Assembly: GCA_944325145.1 (NCBI GenBank)
Contig: CALYDL010000011.1
Coordinates: 1-60,349, forward strand
DNA from: Candidatus Gastranaerophilales bacterium
Lineage (GTDB): Bacteria; Cyanobacteriota; Vampirovibrionia; Gastranaerophilales; Gastranaerophilaceae
Direction: 5' to 3'
DNA length: 60,349 nucleotides
Shown here: in pieces, positions 16,811-24,391 of the stretch
Numbering within the stretch: the stretch's first letter is position 1
How the letters are laid out: the number at the start of each line of letters is the position of its first letter
Translations under genes and position numbers: made by a program
The notes under the pieces: generated by a model
Databases searched by the model: none
Seen by the model: only the letters and a program-made list of their open reading frames with translations
Told to the model about the DNA's origin: nothing

Positions 16811-17122
16811 ATGGATAATAATGAAATTGTAAAAGAAATGCAGGAAGTTGCCCTTCAAATGTACAAAGATGACATTGAAGAAGACCCTGAAATTGAAAAC
16901 GAATATTTTGATTGCTCTTGCTGCGGCGAATATAAAACAATGGCAGGCAGCATTCAATATGGCAAATACAGGCTTTGCAACGATTGCGTTGTTTTAGCCG
17001 AGGTTGGTTTTAAGTTAAATAAGTTTAAAGATATTCAAGAATTAATAGACGCTATGGAAGATAAGCGCTTAGAGGTTATGTGCGAATTTATAAAGCAGGA
17101 TGAAAAATCTGTTAATAATTAA
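16811..17122 (+). CDS. Small zinc-ribbon protein of unknown function
   Basis: 103 residues. An acidic N-terminal helix (about 1-30) is followed by a four-cysteine zinc site: FDCSCCGEYK and, 18 residues on, RLCNDCVVLAEVG. The C-terminal part (DIQELIDAMEDKRLEVMCEF) is helical. No catalytic motif and no signal peptide, so it is probably a cytoplasmic protein or nucleic-acid binding adaptor. It stands alone after the duplicated membrane-protein gene. Family not recognised. Confidence 0.75.
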   Translation: MDNNEIVKEMQEVALQMYKDDIEEDPEIENEYFDCSCCGEYKTMAGSIQYGKYRLCNDCVVLAEVGFKLNKFKDIQELIDAMEDKRLEVMCEFIKQDEKSVNN

Positions 17123-17123
17123 T

Positions 17124-17285
17124 TTATTTATTAAATAACTTTAGTTGTAAGAAACTAAAATTAAATTTCCTCTTGTCCTTATTTATAGCATACATTTGTC
17201 TTATAATTGTCCATGGAGATGGAAGCTCTTTTGTTTCATAGCCGTTGTATATTGCTATTTCATCACATAAATATTTTTTAATCAT
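17124..17285 (-). CDS. Possible small protein (53 codons)
   Basis: ATG at 17285 and TAA at 17124-17126 give MIKKYLCDEIAIYNGYETKE and on through PSPWTIIRQMYAINKDKRKF. The composition is mixed and protein-like, not repetitive. It begins 30 bases after the terminator of the candidate RNA at 17315-17408, in the same direction, so it could be the gene controlled by that leader. No clear ribosome-binding site is seen and the family is unknown. It may be a gene remnant. Confidence 0.35.
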   Translation of the reverse strand: MIKKYLCDEIAIYNGYETKELPSPWTIIRQMYAINKDKRKFNFSFLQLKLFNK

Positions 17286-17314
17286 ATTTTAATTCTATCA
17301 AAAATTATGATATG

Positions 17315-17408
17315 TAAAAAGTGCACGCAATTGCGTGCACTTGCCTGCTTTTGTACCTAGGGAACATGTCTTGCATGCCTATGCCCATTCTCAACAGAGC
17401 AAGGGTAC
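17315..17408 (-). ncRNA. Candidate structured small RNA or attenuator leader
   Basis: On the minus strand a promoter (TTGAAG, 17-base spacer, TATAAT) is followed by about 94 bases that end in a perfect palindrome and a T run. Inside, GTACC/GGTAC, CTTGC/GCAAG and GGCATG/CATGTT pairings are possible, partly exclusive of each other. It matches none of the RNA families I know (no SRP GGAAG motif, not tRNA or tmRNA). It may be an independent RNA or a leader for the 53-codon frame downstream. Confidence 0.5.
17319..17342 (-). terminator. Perfect palindrome with T run (terminator on minus strand)
   Basis: The arms AAGTGCACGCAA and TTGCGTGCACTT form a 24-base perfect palindrome. On the minus strand it is followed by TTTTTAC, as in an intrinsic terminator; on the plus strand no T run follows. 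Confidence 0.65.
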
Positions 17409-17414
17409 AATATT

Positions 17415-17443
17415 ATTATATTATATCTAATTTTTGGCTTCAA
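17415..17443 (-). promoter_or_regulatory. Promoter for the candidate RNA at 17315-17408
   Basis: On the minus strand TTGAAG (17443-17438) and TATAAT (17420-17415) are separated by exactly 17 bases. The expected start would be near 17408. A second overlapping TATAAT is at 17425-17420. Confidence 0.5.
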
Positions 17444-17533
17444 TATATTAAATTCAAGGTCTATAAATTTGCTACAATTAAAAGGTTATTTTAAATTAAA
17501 ATTATAAACATTAACTTATGATAGAATATAACA

Positions 17534-17899
17534 ATGAACAAAGATAAAATCACAAATACTGTTTTTATAATTTTTTGCTGTTTTCTTTTTTTATTTTTAT
17601 TTTTTCACACGGCAATAATAACGGTAAATGCTTTTGTTTTGAATAATTTTAATATGGAATTGTTTTTGTTTTTGTTTATTGGTCTGTTTTTGGCAATTTT
17701 TATTTTAACAACGCCATTTTTAAAAATTAAACTTTATCAGAAAATAATTTTTGGGTTCATATTTTTATTTTTAATTTATTTTTTCCTTCAAATTACAAAT
17801 AAATTACCTTTAATTAAAGAAATAAACAGCGCCAAATCTTGCATTGAGAGCGGTTTTATTTGGGATGATGCCCAAAAGGTTTGCAAAACTAACAATTAA
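17534..17899 (+). CDS. Small membrane protein of unknown function
   Basis: 121 residues with three hydrophobic segments (about 9-35, 42-62 and 70-92) and a short C-terminal domain with two cysteines (SAKSCIESGFIWDDAQKVCKTN). That tail resembles short disulfide-bonded motifs at the ends of small exported proteins and would probably be outside the membrane. The family is not recognised. It converges on the M48 peptidase gene with a 4-base overlap of the stops. Confidence 0.6.
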   Translation: MNKDKITNTVFIIFCCFLFLFLFFHTAIITVNAFVLNNFNMELFLFLFIGLFLAIFILTTPFLKIKLYQKIIFGFIFLFLIYFFLQITNKLPLIKEINSAKSCIESGFIWDDAQKVCKTNN

Positions 17900-19137
17900 A
17901 CTAAAATTTTATGCACTTTATTGCAATTAGGGCAAGTTATTTCTGAAATTTGAAGTTCTGGCGGAATTTTTAATTTTGTATCGCAATCACAATGAATAAC
18001 TTTATAATTCATTGCTTTTTTAAGGCCATCTTTTGCTTTTCTTTGCCTTAATATTCTTGTTTCTTCTTTTGTTTCCGTTTGTTCAACCAAAGGTGCAACA
18101 ATCGGAATAGATTCAATATTCATTTTAATTAAATTTTTGTTATTTATAAGCGCTTTATCTGAAACAACAGCTCTATAAACTTTGTTGTATTCTTCAATGT
18201 CTGAAGCGCCCATTTGTTTTAACACTTCAATTCTTTTTCTTGTTGAAGGGTGAGTTGAAAAAAGTTCATCAAAAAAGCTTGGTTTTTCTTTTTGAAGAAA
18301 ATTATGAATATACATACAAGAAACAACTTGGCAGGAATTCATTTTTTCATCTTTAATAACTGCATTTTTATCGCCAGAAAATGAAAAATTTGAAATTTTA
18401 TTTAAAGCAGAAGCTAAGCCTGTTGGGTATCTTGTGTATTGGCAAGCGCAAGCATCGGCTAAATATTCCCTTTTTCTTGAAATTGTTAAATATAAAAGTT
18501 TAATTAAAATTGGTGAAATTAAGGCCAAAATTAATGCAATTAAAAGGCCTGCACCGCCGCCTTTTCTGTTTCTTGAGCGGGCAAAACCCCTTATTATGGC
18601 ATCAGAAACACAAACAACCGCGCCAAAAATAACGCCCGCATACATTAAATAAAGAGAATCTAAATTTTTAATGTGTGCAATTTCATGGGCAATAACACCT
18701 TGAAGTTCATCTCTGTTTAAATTAGATAAAAGCCCGACAGTAACTGCAACAGAGGCGTTTTTTTTATTAACCCCTACGCTGAATGCGTTTGGTATTTCTG
18801 AATTTATAACATAAATTTTTGGAATAAACCCTAATGATGCTGCAATTGACATTTCTTCAACCACGTTGAATAAAACGGGCAGGTCATCTTTTTCAACAGG
18901 AACAGCGCCTGCTTGGCTTAAGAAAAATTTTGAAGCATTAAATTTTGTGTAAAATATTATTCCGATAAAACTGATAAAACTGACTAAAAGCCCGATTGAT
19001 GTGCCGTAATATGTTCCATTGTACATATCGGAAGAAAAAGAAAAGCCTAAAGCGGCTCCGAAAAACAGAAAAAACAACGTTAAAATAACAAGGAAGATTG
19101 CCGTTTTTCTTTTATTTTGCTCAATTATAAACCACAT
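17896..19137 (-). CDS. Membrane M48-family metallopeptidase (HtpX-like)
   Basis: 413 residues. Two N-terminal membrane segments, then the zinc-protease motif GVIAHEIAHIKNLDS with the third ligand in REYLADACACQYTRYP, and further membrane segments between them. The C-terminus adds a cysteine pair domain (HCDCDTKL ... ITCPNCNKVH), probably a zinc ribbon, which standard HtpX lacks. HtpX-type proteases degrade misfolded membrane proteins. It overlaps the LemA gene start by one base, so the two are translationally linked; LemA-M48 pairs are common. The ribbon echoes the zinc-ribbon protein at the start of this operon. Confidence 0.93.
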   Translation of the reverse strand: MWFIIEQNKRKTAIFLVILTLFFLFFGAALGFSFSSDMYNGTYYGTSIGLLVSFISFIGIIFYTKFNASKFFLSQAGAVPVEKDDLPVLFNVVEEMSIAASLGFIPKIYVINSEIPNAFSVGVNKKNASVAVTVGLLSNLNRDELQGVIAHEIAHIKNLDSLYLMYAGVIFGAVVCVSDAIIRGFARSRNRKGGGAGLLIALILALISPILIKLLYLTISRKREYLADACACQYTRYPTGLASALNKISNFSFSGDKNAVIKDEKMNSCQVVSCMYIHNFLQKEKPSFFDELFSTHPSTRKRIEVLKQMGASDIEEYNKVYRAVVSDKALINNKNLIKMNIESIPIVAPLVEQTETKEETRILRQRKAKDGLKKAMNYKVIHCDCDTKLKIPPELQISEITCPNCNKVHKILV

Positions 19138-19691
19138 TAAAATTTAACCTTTACAACTTCTTTTTCATTTTCATTGGCTTCAAAAAATTCCATATCTTTG
19201 AAATTGAAAAGCCCTGCAACAATGTTTGAAGGGAATTGTTCTTTTTTATTTTGATAGAACATAACAGAATCATTGTATGCAACTCTTGCATAAGAAATTT
19301 TATTTTCGGTTGATGTTAATTCTTCTTGAAGCTGAAGAAAATTTTGACTTGCTTTTAAGTCGGGGTAGTTTTCACTTAACGCAAAAAGGCTCTTTAGGGT
19401 TGAAGTTAATTGGTTTTCTGCTTCCGCTTTTTCTTTTATGCTTTCTGTTTGTTTCATTGCAAGGCTTCTTGCATTAACAACATTTTCAAAAACGGTTTTT
19501 TCATGTTCCATATACCCTTTAACACATTCAATCAAATTAGGAATAAGGTCATATCTTCTTTTTAATTGTGTGTCAATTTGCGCCCAAGCGTTTTTCACTG
19601 CATTTTTAGAAGAAACAAGGCCGTTATATATTGAAACAAAGCCAATTAAAATTATTAATCCAACAACAACTAAAACAATTGAAACTACCAT
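19137..19691 (-). CDS. lemA: LemA family protein
   Basis: 184 residues. One N-terminal membrane anchor ([24 protein letters not shown]), then the LemA helical domain with [35 protein letters not shown] and, near the C-terminus, [26 protein letters not shown]. Length and motifs are typical. Molecular function of the family is uncertain; it is found in envelopes and next to M48 peptidases, as here. It lies 17 bases after the zinc-ribbon gene and overlaps the peptidase gene by one base. Confidence 0.95.
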   Translation of the reverse strand: MVVSIVLVVVGLIILIGFVSIYNGLVSSKNAVKNAWAQIDTQLKRRYDLIPNLIECVKGYMEHEKTVFENVVNARSLAMKQTESIKEKAEAENQLTSTLKSLFALSENYPDLKASQNFLQLQEELTSTENKISYARVAYNDSVMFYQNKKEQFPSNIVAGLFNFKDMEFFEANENEKEVVKVKF

Positions 19692-19708
19692 TTAAAACTC
19701 CTATAGAA

Positions 19709-20092
19709 CTATTTGTAAAATGTTTCGCCCAAAAATGAAACGGTTTCATTTTTGGAACCTTCAGCGCGCTTGTTAAAATATGCAGCCAATTCGCCTGCTT
19801 CAAACCAAACGCCGTGGCGGTTAATACACCTGTCTGCAATAAGGCCGTCAAGGTTAATTTTTTCCATAACCTGATTGCACTTTGGGCAGGTTTTAGGTTT
19901 TTCATTGCAATTATCTTTAGCAGGGTTAACATTCATTAAATCATCAATTAAAAAAGGAAGTTTTAATTCATGCTTAATTAAATACCATTCATCGGCATCT
20001 AAAAAGAACCCTTTACAATTAATGCAATATTCAACCTCGATATTATTTTTTTCAACCGCAATTAAAATTTTGTCGCAATTCGGGCAATTCAT
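19709..20092 (-). CDS. Double TFIIB-type zinc-ribbon protein
   Basis: 127 residues with two four-cysteine ribbons: MNCPNCDK ... EYCINCKGFFLDADEW and TCPKCNQ ... ADRCINRHGVWFEAGEL. The second ribbon has Cys-x3-His in place of its last Cys-x2-Cys. The WFEAGEL/FLDADEW pattern is typical of the bacterial zf-TFIIB family, which has no settled role. First gene of a three-gene unit with LemA and the M48 peptidase, suggesting an envelope quality-control function. It starts one base after the end of rpsA. Confidence 0.88.
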   Translation of the reverse strand: MNCPNCDKILIAVEKNNIEVEYCINCKGFFLDADEWYLIKHELKLPFLIDDLMNVNPAKDNCNEKPKTCPKCNQVMEKINLDGLIADRCINRHGVWFEAGELAAYFNKRAEGSKNETVSFLGETFYK

Positions 20093-20093
20093 T

Positions 20094-21161
20094 TTATTTC
20101 ACTTTATTATTGATATTTACACTTAATGAAATTCTTTTATCATCGGGGTTAAATTTCAAAATAACCGTATCGATAACTTCGCCGACATCTAAAATTGTGT
20201 TATGTTCATTTTGATATTGCATAACTTCAGATTGCGGCAATAAAGCTTCCACACAAGGGTAAACTTCAACAAAAGCGCCAAAGTGTTTAATTCTTGTTAC
20301 TTTGCCTTTAACAATTTCGCCTTCGTGGATTTTGCCTTTTGCTTCAACCCAAGGGTCAGGCTCTAAATTTTTAAGACTTAAAGATACTCTTTGTTTGTCT
20401 AAATCTATGCCTATAATTTCAACATCAATTTTTTCGCCTATCTTAAGAACATCACCGGGGTGATCTACCCAGCGCCAGCTTATTTGAGATAAAGGCAACA
20501 AGCCATCCACACCGCCGATATCAATGAATGCGCCAAAATCTGCAATTCGAACAACTTCACCTTTTACAATTTGGCCAACTTCCAATTGTCCGAATACATC
20601 TTTTTTAACTTCTTCAATAGTATCAGAATAAACTTTTCTGTTTGATAAAATGAAATTATTTTGAAGAACATCAATTGATAATATTTTTAATTCAAGCTTA
20701 GAGCCCACGATTGTGTCTGTTTCTTTAGACCTTAAGTGTGAAGAAGGAACAAAGCCTTTAATGCCTAAAACTTCAACTAAAACGCCGCCTTTAACCACTT
20801 GAACAACGGTACCTTCAATAATTTTATCTTCGGCTTTAATTTCTTCCAATTGCTTCCAATTATATGCAGAAGCCACTTTTTTATATGAAAGTGTTAGGCG
20901 CCCGTCTTCATCTTCTTCTTTGATGATTAAAAACTCAAATTTTTCGCCTAATTTCAAAACTTCTTTAATGTCGTCTTCTTTGTTTAATTTAGCTTCTTTT
21001 TCGGGGCAAATTGCGTTTGATTTTGCACCTATGTCAATAATGGCGCCTTCGCTGTCATAGCCTTCTACAACACCTTGAACCAAATCACCCTTTTTGAAAT
21101 TGTATTCATACTGTTTTAATAATTCTTCATACTGAGCATCTGTGATTAGTTTATCAGACAT
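20094..21161 (-). CDS. rpsA: 30S ribosomal protein S1
   Basis: 355 residues with four S1 RNA-binding domains (about residues 23-90, 105-170, 190-260 and 275-345), for example GDLVQGVVEGYDSEGAIIDIG, GQIVKGEVVRIADFGAFIDIG and GEIVKGKVTRIKHFGAFVEV. Four-domain S1 proteins are usual outside the proteobacteria. S1 helps mRNA bind the 30S subunit. The start at 21161 (MSDKLITD) has GGGAGAA upstream; an in-frame start at 21218 would add 19 residues unlike the family. It heads the leftward genes ending with the M48 peptidase. Confidence 0.95.
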   Translation of the reverse strand: MSDKLITDAQYEELLKQYEYNFKKGDLVQGVVEGYDSEGAIIDIGAKSNAICPEKEAKLNKEDDIKEVLKLGEKFEFLIIKEEDEDGRLTLSYKKVASAYNWKQLEEIKAEDKIIEGTVVQVVKGGVLVEVLGIKGFVPSSHLRSKETDTIVGSKLELKILSIDVLQNNFILSNRKVYSDTIEEVKKDVFGQLEVGQIVKGEVVRIADFGAFIDIGGVDGLLPLSQISWRWVDHPGDVLKIGEKIDVEIIGIDLDKQRVSLSLKNLEPDPWVEAKGKIHEGEIVKGKVTRIKHFGAFVEVYPCVEALLPQSEVMQYQNEHNTILDVGEVIDTVILKFNPDDKRISLSVNINNKVK

Positions 21162-21315
21162 AATTTGACACAATTCTCCCACAATGTAATACACCCATGA
21201 TAGCATTTTTTTCGCCATTTGTATATATTTGTTACAAAAAATATTAAGAATTTATATTGAATTATACTGTTTTTGTGATATAGAAGAAGCTGATTTTATT
21301 TGGAATAATTGAAAA

Positions 21316-22236
21316 ATGGAAGAAAATTTAAAAAGCGGAATATTGTTAACAGGTTTAAGGCTTCTTTATATTTTAGAGCTTTTAATTCAAAAAAATGCTT
21401 CTAAAGATGAGGTTTTGAATTTTGTTGTTGAAAAGGCAAAAATTAAAAATTATTCCAAAGAAACCTTGAAACTGGATATAAACAGCCTTATAAAAGCAGG
21501 CTTTAAGATTAAAAGGAAAGGGGCAAGGGAAAATTTTAAATATGAACTTGAACAAACTCCAAAACTTTTAAAATTTAATAAAGAAGAGCTTGAAACCCTT
21601 AATTTTATTAAAAATGCAATTCTTGAAGTTTTGGATTACAAGGAAATTTTAGAGGTTAAAAATTTCATTTATTCAAATAAAGAATTTTTTGAAAATAACG
21701 GCCATATCTTCGATTTTATGGGCTTTAACAAAGTAAATTCAAAAATAATCGAAAAGGCGGTTTATCTTATTAAAACCAAAACTCCATCAAGAATAATTTA
21801 TTCTTCCCCAAAAGACGGCAGAAAAGAATTCACAGGGTTTTTAGGGGAAATTACAATAAGGGGTGAAAAGTTATATTTAAGTTTATATGATGATTTAATT
21901 CAAAAAAAGCTTTCTTTAAGGCTTGATAACATTAAAAACATTGAAGAAACAAATTTTATATCTAAAAAATTTGAAAATAAAAAAGAAGGGTTCAGATATA
22001 AAATTACAAGAACATATTTTGAAAACAACCCAATTTTAAAAACGGAAAATTTGGTTAAAATTGAAGATGATTTTGTTGAAATAGAAAACATTGAAGAAAA
22101 TGAATTTTTTGTTATACAAAGGCTTCTTACAATTGGGAAAGATTGTGTAAAAATTTATAATGAAAAAATAAAAGAAAAAATTCTAAAAACTTTAAATGAA
22201 ATATCAAGGGTATATCAACAATGTCAAATTCAATAA
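21316..22236 (+). CDS. WYL-type transcriptional regulator, first of a pair
   Basis: 306 residues. N-terminal winged-helix-like region (about 10-80, TGLRLLYILELLIQKNASKDEV ... LINSLIKAGFKIKR), then a WYL-like domain (about 140-215, PSRIIYSSPKDGRKEFTGFLG ... SLRLDNIKNIEE) and a C-terminal WCX-like extension. The strict W-Y-L triplet is not conserved. It overlaps the next gene by 16 bases; together they resemble the PafB-PafC arrangement, where paired WYL proteins act as a heterodimer, in actinobacteria on DNA damage. DNA damage sensing here is unproven. Confidence 0.75.
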   Translation: MEENLKSGILLTGLRLLYILELLIQKNASKDEVLNFVVEKAKIKNYSKETLKLDINSLIKAGFKIKRKGARENFKYELEQTPKLLKFNKEELETLNFIKNAILEVLDYKEILEVKNFIYSNKEFFENNGHIFDFMGFNKVNSKIIEKAVYLIKTKTPSRIIYSSPKDGRKEFTGFLGEITIRGEKLYLSLYDDLIQKKLSLRLDNIKNIEETNFISKKFENKKEGFRYKITRTYFENNPILKTENLVKIEDDFVEIENIEENEFFVIQRLLTIGKDCVKIYNEKIKEKILKTLNEISRVYQQCQIQ

Positions 22237-23087
22237 ATTCAGGGGTAAAAATATTTTCAATTCTTGATATTTTGTTTAATTCGCCAAAAAATATCGAAGA
22301 AATTTGCAAAAAACTTCTTGAAAAAAACATTAAGGCAGACAAAAAAACCGTTTCAAAATATTTAAGAACAATAAAAAAAGCAGGTTTTGAAATTGTAAAA
22401 GAAAACGGGCAATTTCACGTTGTTTCCTGCCCTTTTAAATTAAAAACGAATTCTTCAAATTGCGAAATTATTTTTTATTTAATAGAACATTTTTTTAATT
22501 GCGAAAATTCTGAGTATAAAATTTTAAAAACCAAATTTGAAAACATTTTTGAGCCAAAACAAAATAAAGAAATAAAAAAGTTAATTTCAAAAAATTTTAA
22601 AATCTCACAAACCTTGGTATCAAACATTCAAGCCATAAACAGCCTTATTAAAAAAGACAAAAAAGAAGTAAACGTTTTATATAAAGGAAAAAAATTAAAA
22701 TTAACCCTAAAAGAAATAAAATTTGCAAAAAACGGAATTTTTTTATATGCCAAAAATAAAACGCTGAAAAATAATTCTTATTTAAAATTAGATTTCATTG
22801 AAAAAATAAAACCCGATAAAACAAAAACTTCAAAATTTAAAATTGAAAACGGAATAAGCTTTGAAATAAAAGAAGGTTTAGTAAAAAATTACATTTTAAA
22901 AAAAGGCGAAGTTGCAAGCTATTTAAAAGAAAAAACAATAATCACAAATTCTTATGATGAAAGAGAAGAAATTTTTTCAAGAATTTTAAAATACGGAACA
23001 AACGCAGAAATAGTTGCCCCTAAAAGAGAAAAAAACCTTTTTCAAAAAAAAGTTAATGAATTAATTGAACATTATAATTCAATGTAG
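22221..23087 (+). CDS. WYL-type transcriptional regulator, second of a pair
   Basis: 288 residues, homologous in layout to its neighbour. N-terminal helix-turn-helix (about 10-65: ILDILFNSPKNIEEICKKLL ... KKTVSKYLRTIKKAGFEI) and a degenerate WYL-like middle with KGKKLKLTLKEIKFAKNGIFLYAKNK. Very lysine-rich. It starts inside the end of the first regulator, so the two are coupled and probably form one complex. Ligand and targets unknown. It converges on the TPR gene with a 16-base overlap at 23072-23087. Confidence 0.7.
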   Translation: MSNSINSGVKIFSILDILFNSPKNIEEICKKLLEKNIKADKKTVSKYLRTIKKAGFEIVKENGQFHVVSCPFKLKTNSSNCEIIFYLIEHFFNCENSEYKILKTKFENIFEPKQNKEIKKLISKNFKISQTLVSNIQAINSLIKKDKKEVNVLYKGKKLKLTLKEIKFAKNGIFLYAKNKTLKNNSYLKLDFIEKIKPDKTKTSKFKIENGISFEIKEGLVKNYILKKGEVASYLKEKTIITNSYDEREEIFSRILKYGTNAEIVAPKREKNLFQKKVNELIEHYNSM

Positions 23088-23785
23088 CGCTCTAAAATAA
23101 TATCTCTTATTTCGGTATCATTCGGGTTTGCCTGATATGCCGTTTTATAATAATCAAGCGCAAGTTCCCTGTCATCCAATAATTCTAAAATTTTTGCAAT
23201 GTTAAAATAAGCATCTGCGCAATATGGGTTAATTTGTGTTGTATAAAGATACTCATCAACCGCTTCTTTAAATTTTTCCATATTCCTTAAAATATCCCCT
23301 TTTAAAAAATGCGCAAGTGCAAAATCGGGGTCATTTTCAAGTGCTTTATTCACGGCTGAAAGCGCACGTTCAAATTGTTGTTCGTTTTTTAATTGAATTG
23401 CATAAGCGTATAAAAGCTCCCTGTTATTTGGGTTTTGTTTTAACATAATCTCAAGGTTGCTTGATGTATCGTAATTGCCCTTTTTTTTGCCTGTTGATAG
23501 TGAAATTTCATAGTTATCCGGAATATAACTTGAACCGCCTTTAATTTTTGGCGAAGCCGGCGTTTTTTTAATCACCATTTCATTTTCAGAGAGCATATTT
23601 AAGGGTTTAAAATTTATTGAATAGTTAAGGTCAACAAAATCTTTTTCTATTTTTGGAAATTGATTTTGAATTTCGACAACATTAATTGAATTGTCGTAAT
23701 CATAAGAAACCCCGCCCTTCATTGTATCTGCAAATGATGGCATTGAAAATAAAATTAAACAAAAAATTAAAAACTTTTTATTCAA
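23072..23785 (-). CDS. Exported TPR protein
   Basis: 237 residues with a signal peptide (MNKKFLIFCLILFSMPSFA) and, in residues 110-235, three to four TPR units (QFERALSAVNKALENDPDFALAH; FKEAVDEYLYTTQINPYCADAYF; RELALDYYKTAYQANPNDTEI). TPRs mediate protein contacts. It is the last gene of the leftward chemosensory cluster and follows the HD gene by one base. Its place suggests a link to envelope or secretion machinery controlled by the cluster, but the partner is unknown. Confidence 0.85.
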   Translation of the reverse strand: MNKKFLIFCLILFSMPSFADTMKGGVSYDYDNSINVVEIQNQFPKIEKDFVDLNYSINFKPLNMLSENEMVIKKTPASPKIKGGSSYIPDNYEISLSTGKKKGNYDTSSNLEIMLKQNPNNRELLYAYAIQLKNEQQFERALSAVNKALENDPDFALAHFLKGDILRNMEKFKEAVDEYLYTTQINPYCADAYFNIAKILELLDDRELALDYYKTAYQANPNDTEIRDIILERYIEL

Positions 23786-23786
23786 C

Positions 23787-24389
23787 TTATAAATTCCCCT
23801 TAAGCTTCAACTTTACCTTATAAGCAAATTCAAAAAAATCTTTCTTTTTGTTTATTGCTTTTAAAATAGAAGCATTTAACATTATATTTCCTGACAAAAA
23901 CAAAGTCAAAAGGTTAAGTTTTTCGCTATATTCAAATTTTAAATCGGAAATAAGCCCTAAATGCCCGAAATCAAGCCCATCTGCAAGTTTTATTAAAGAT
24001 GCAAGGCGGTTTAATTTTATTTTGTCTTTATCGTTTAATTTTGAATAAAGCTTGTGTTTTTTGGGGTTTGGAAGGCTTTTTCTGTGGTATCTTATAAGGC
24101 AGCATAAAAAAATTAAATCTTCTTCTTTAATATCATCGGGTTTATTTTCAAAAATAAACTTTGCGCCTGCTTTATGATGTTCTTTATTGTAAATTTTTTC
24201 AAAATAAATTCCTATATCATGAAGCAAAGCCCCCTTTTTTAAAAGTTCAAGGTCAGGTTCGTTATCATAAATTTGAATTTTCGGAAAAACATCTTTCAAA
24301 TTTTCAAACAGCATTAGGGAATATTTTTCAACGTTTTTATTGTGGTCAAAATCTTTTGAATATTGCTTTAAAATTTCACCTGTATTCAA
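23787..24389 (-). CDS. HD-domain phosphohydrolase (Ppx/GppA C-terminal-like)
   Basis: 200 residues with HD motifs: LKKGALLHDIGIYFEK, EHHKAGAKFIFEN, LIRYHRKSLPNPKK and LASLIKLADGLDFGH. The last two match the HD domain found at the C-terminus of exopolyphosphatase/guanosine pentaphosphatase proteins, here as a stand-alone domain. It probably hydrolyses a nucleotide or phosphate ester; substrate unknown. It follows cheA by 2 bases and precedes the TPR gene by one base, so it is co-transcribed with the chemosensory genes. Confidence 0.82.
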   Translation of the reverse strand: MNTGEILKQYSKDFDHNKNVEKYSLMLFENLKDVFPKIQIYDNEPDLELLKKGALLHDIGIYFEKIYNKEHHKAGAKFIFENKPDDIKEEDLIFLCCLIRYHRKSLPNPKKHKLYSKLNDKDKIKLNRLASLIKLADGLDFGHLGLISDLKFEYSEKLNLLTLFLSGNIMLNASILKAINKKKDFFEFAYKVKLKLKGNL

Positions 24390-24391
24390 TT

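Noticed and set aside
17315-17408. Bacterial SRP (4.5S) RNA or 6S RNA
   Set aside because: The length suits SRP RNA, but the conserved GGAAG/AGCAG loop is missing; it is too short for 6S RNA and lacks a clear central bubble.
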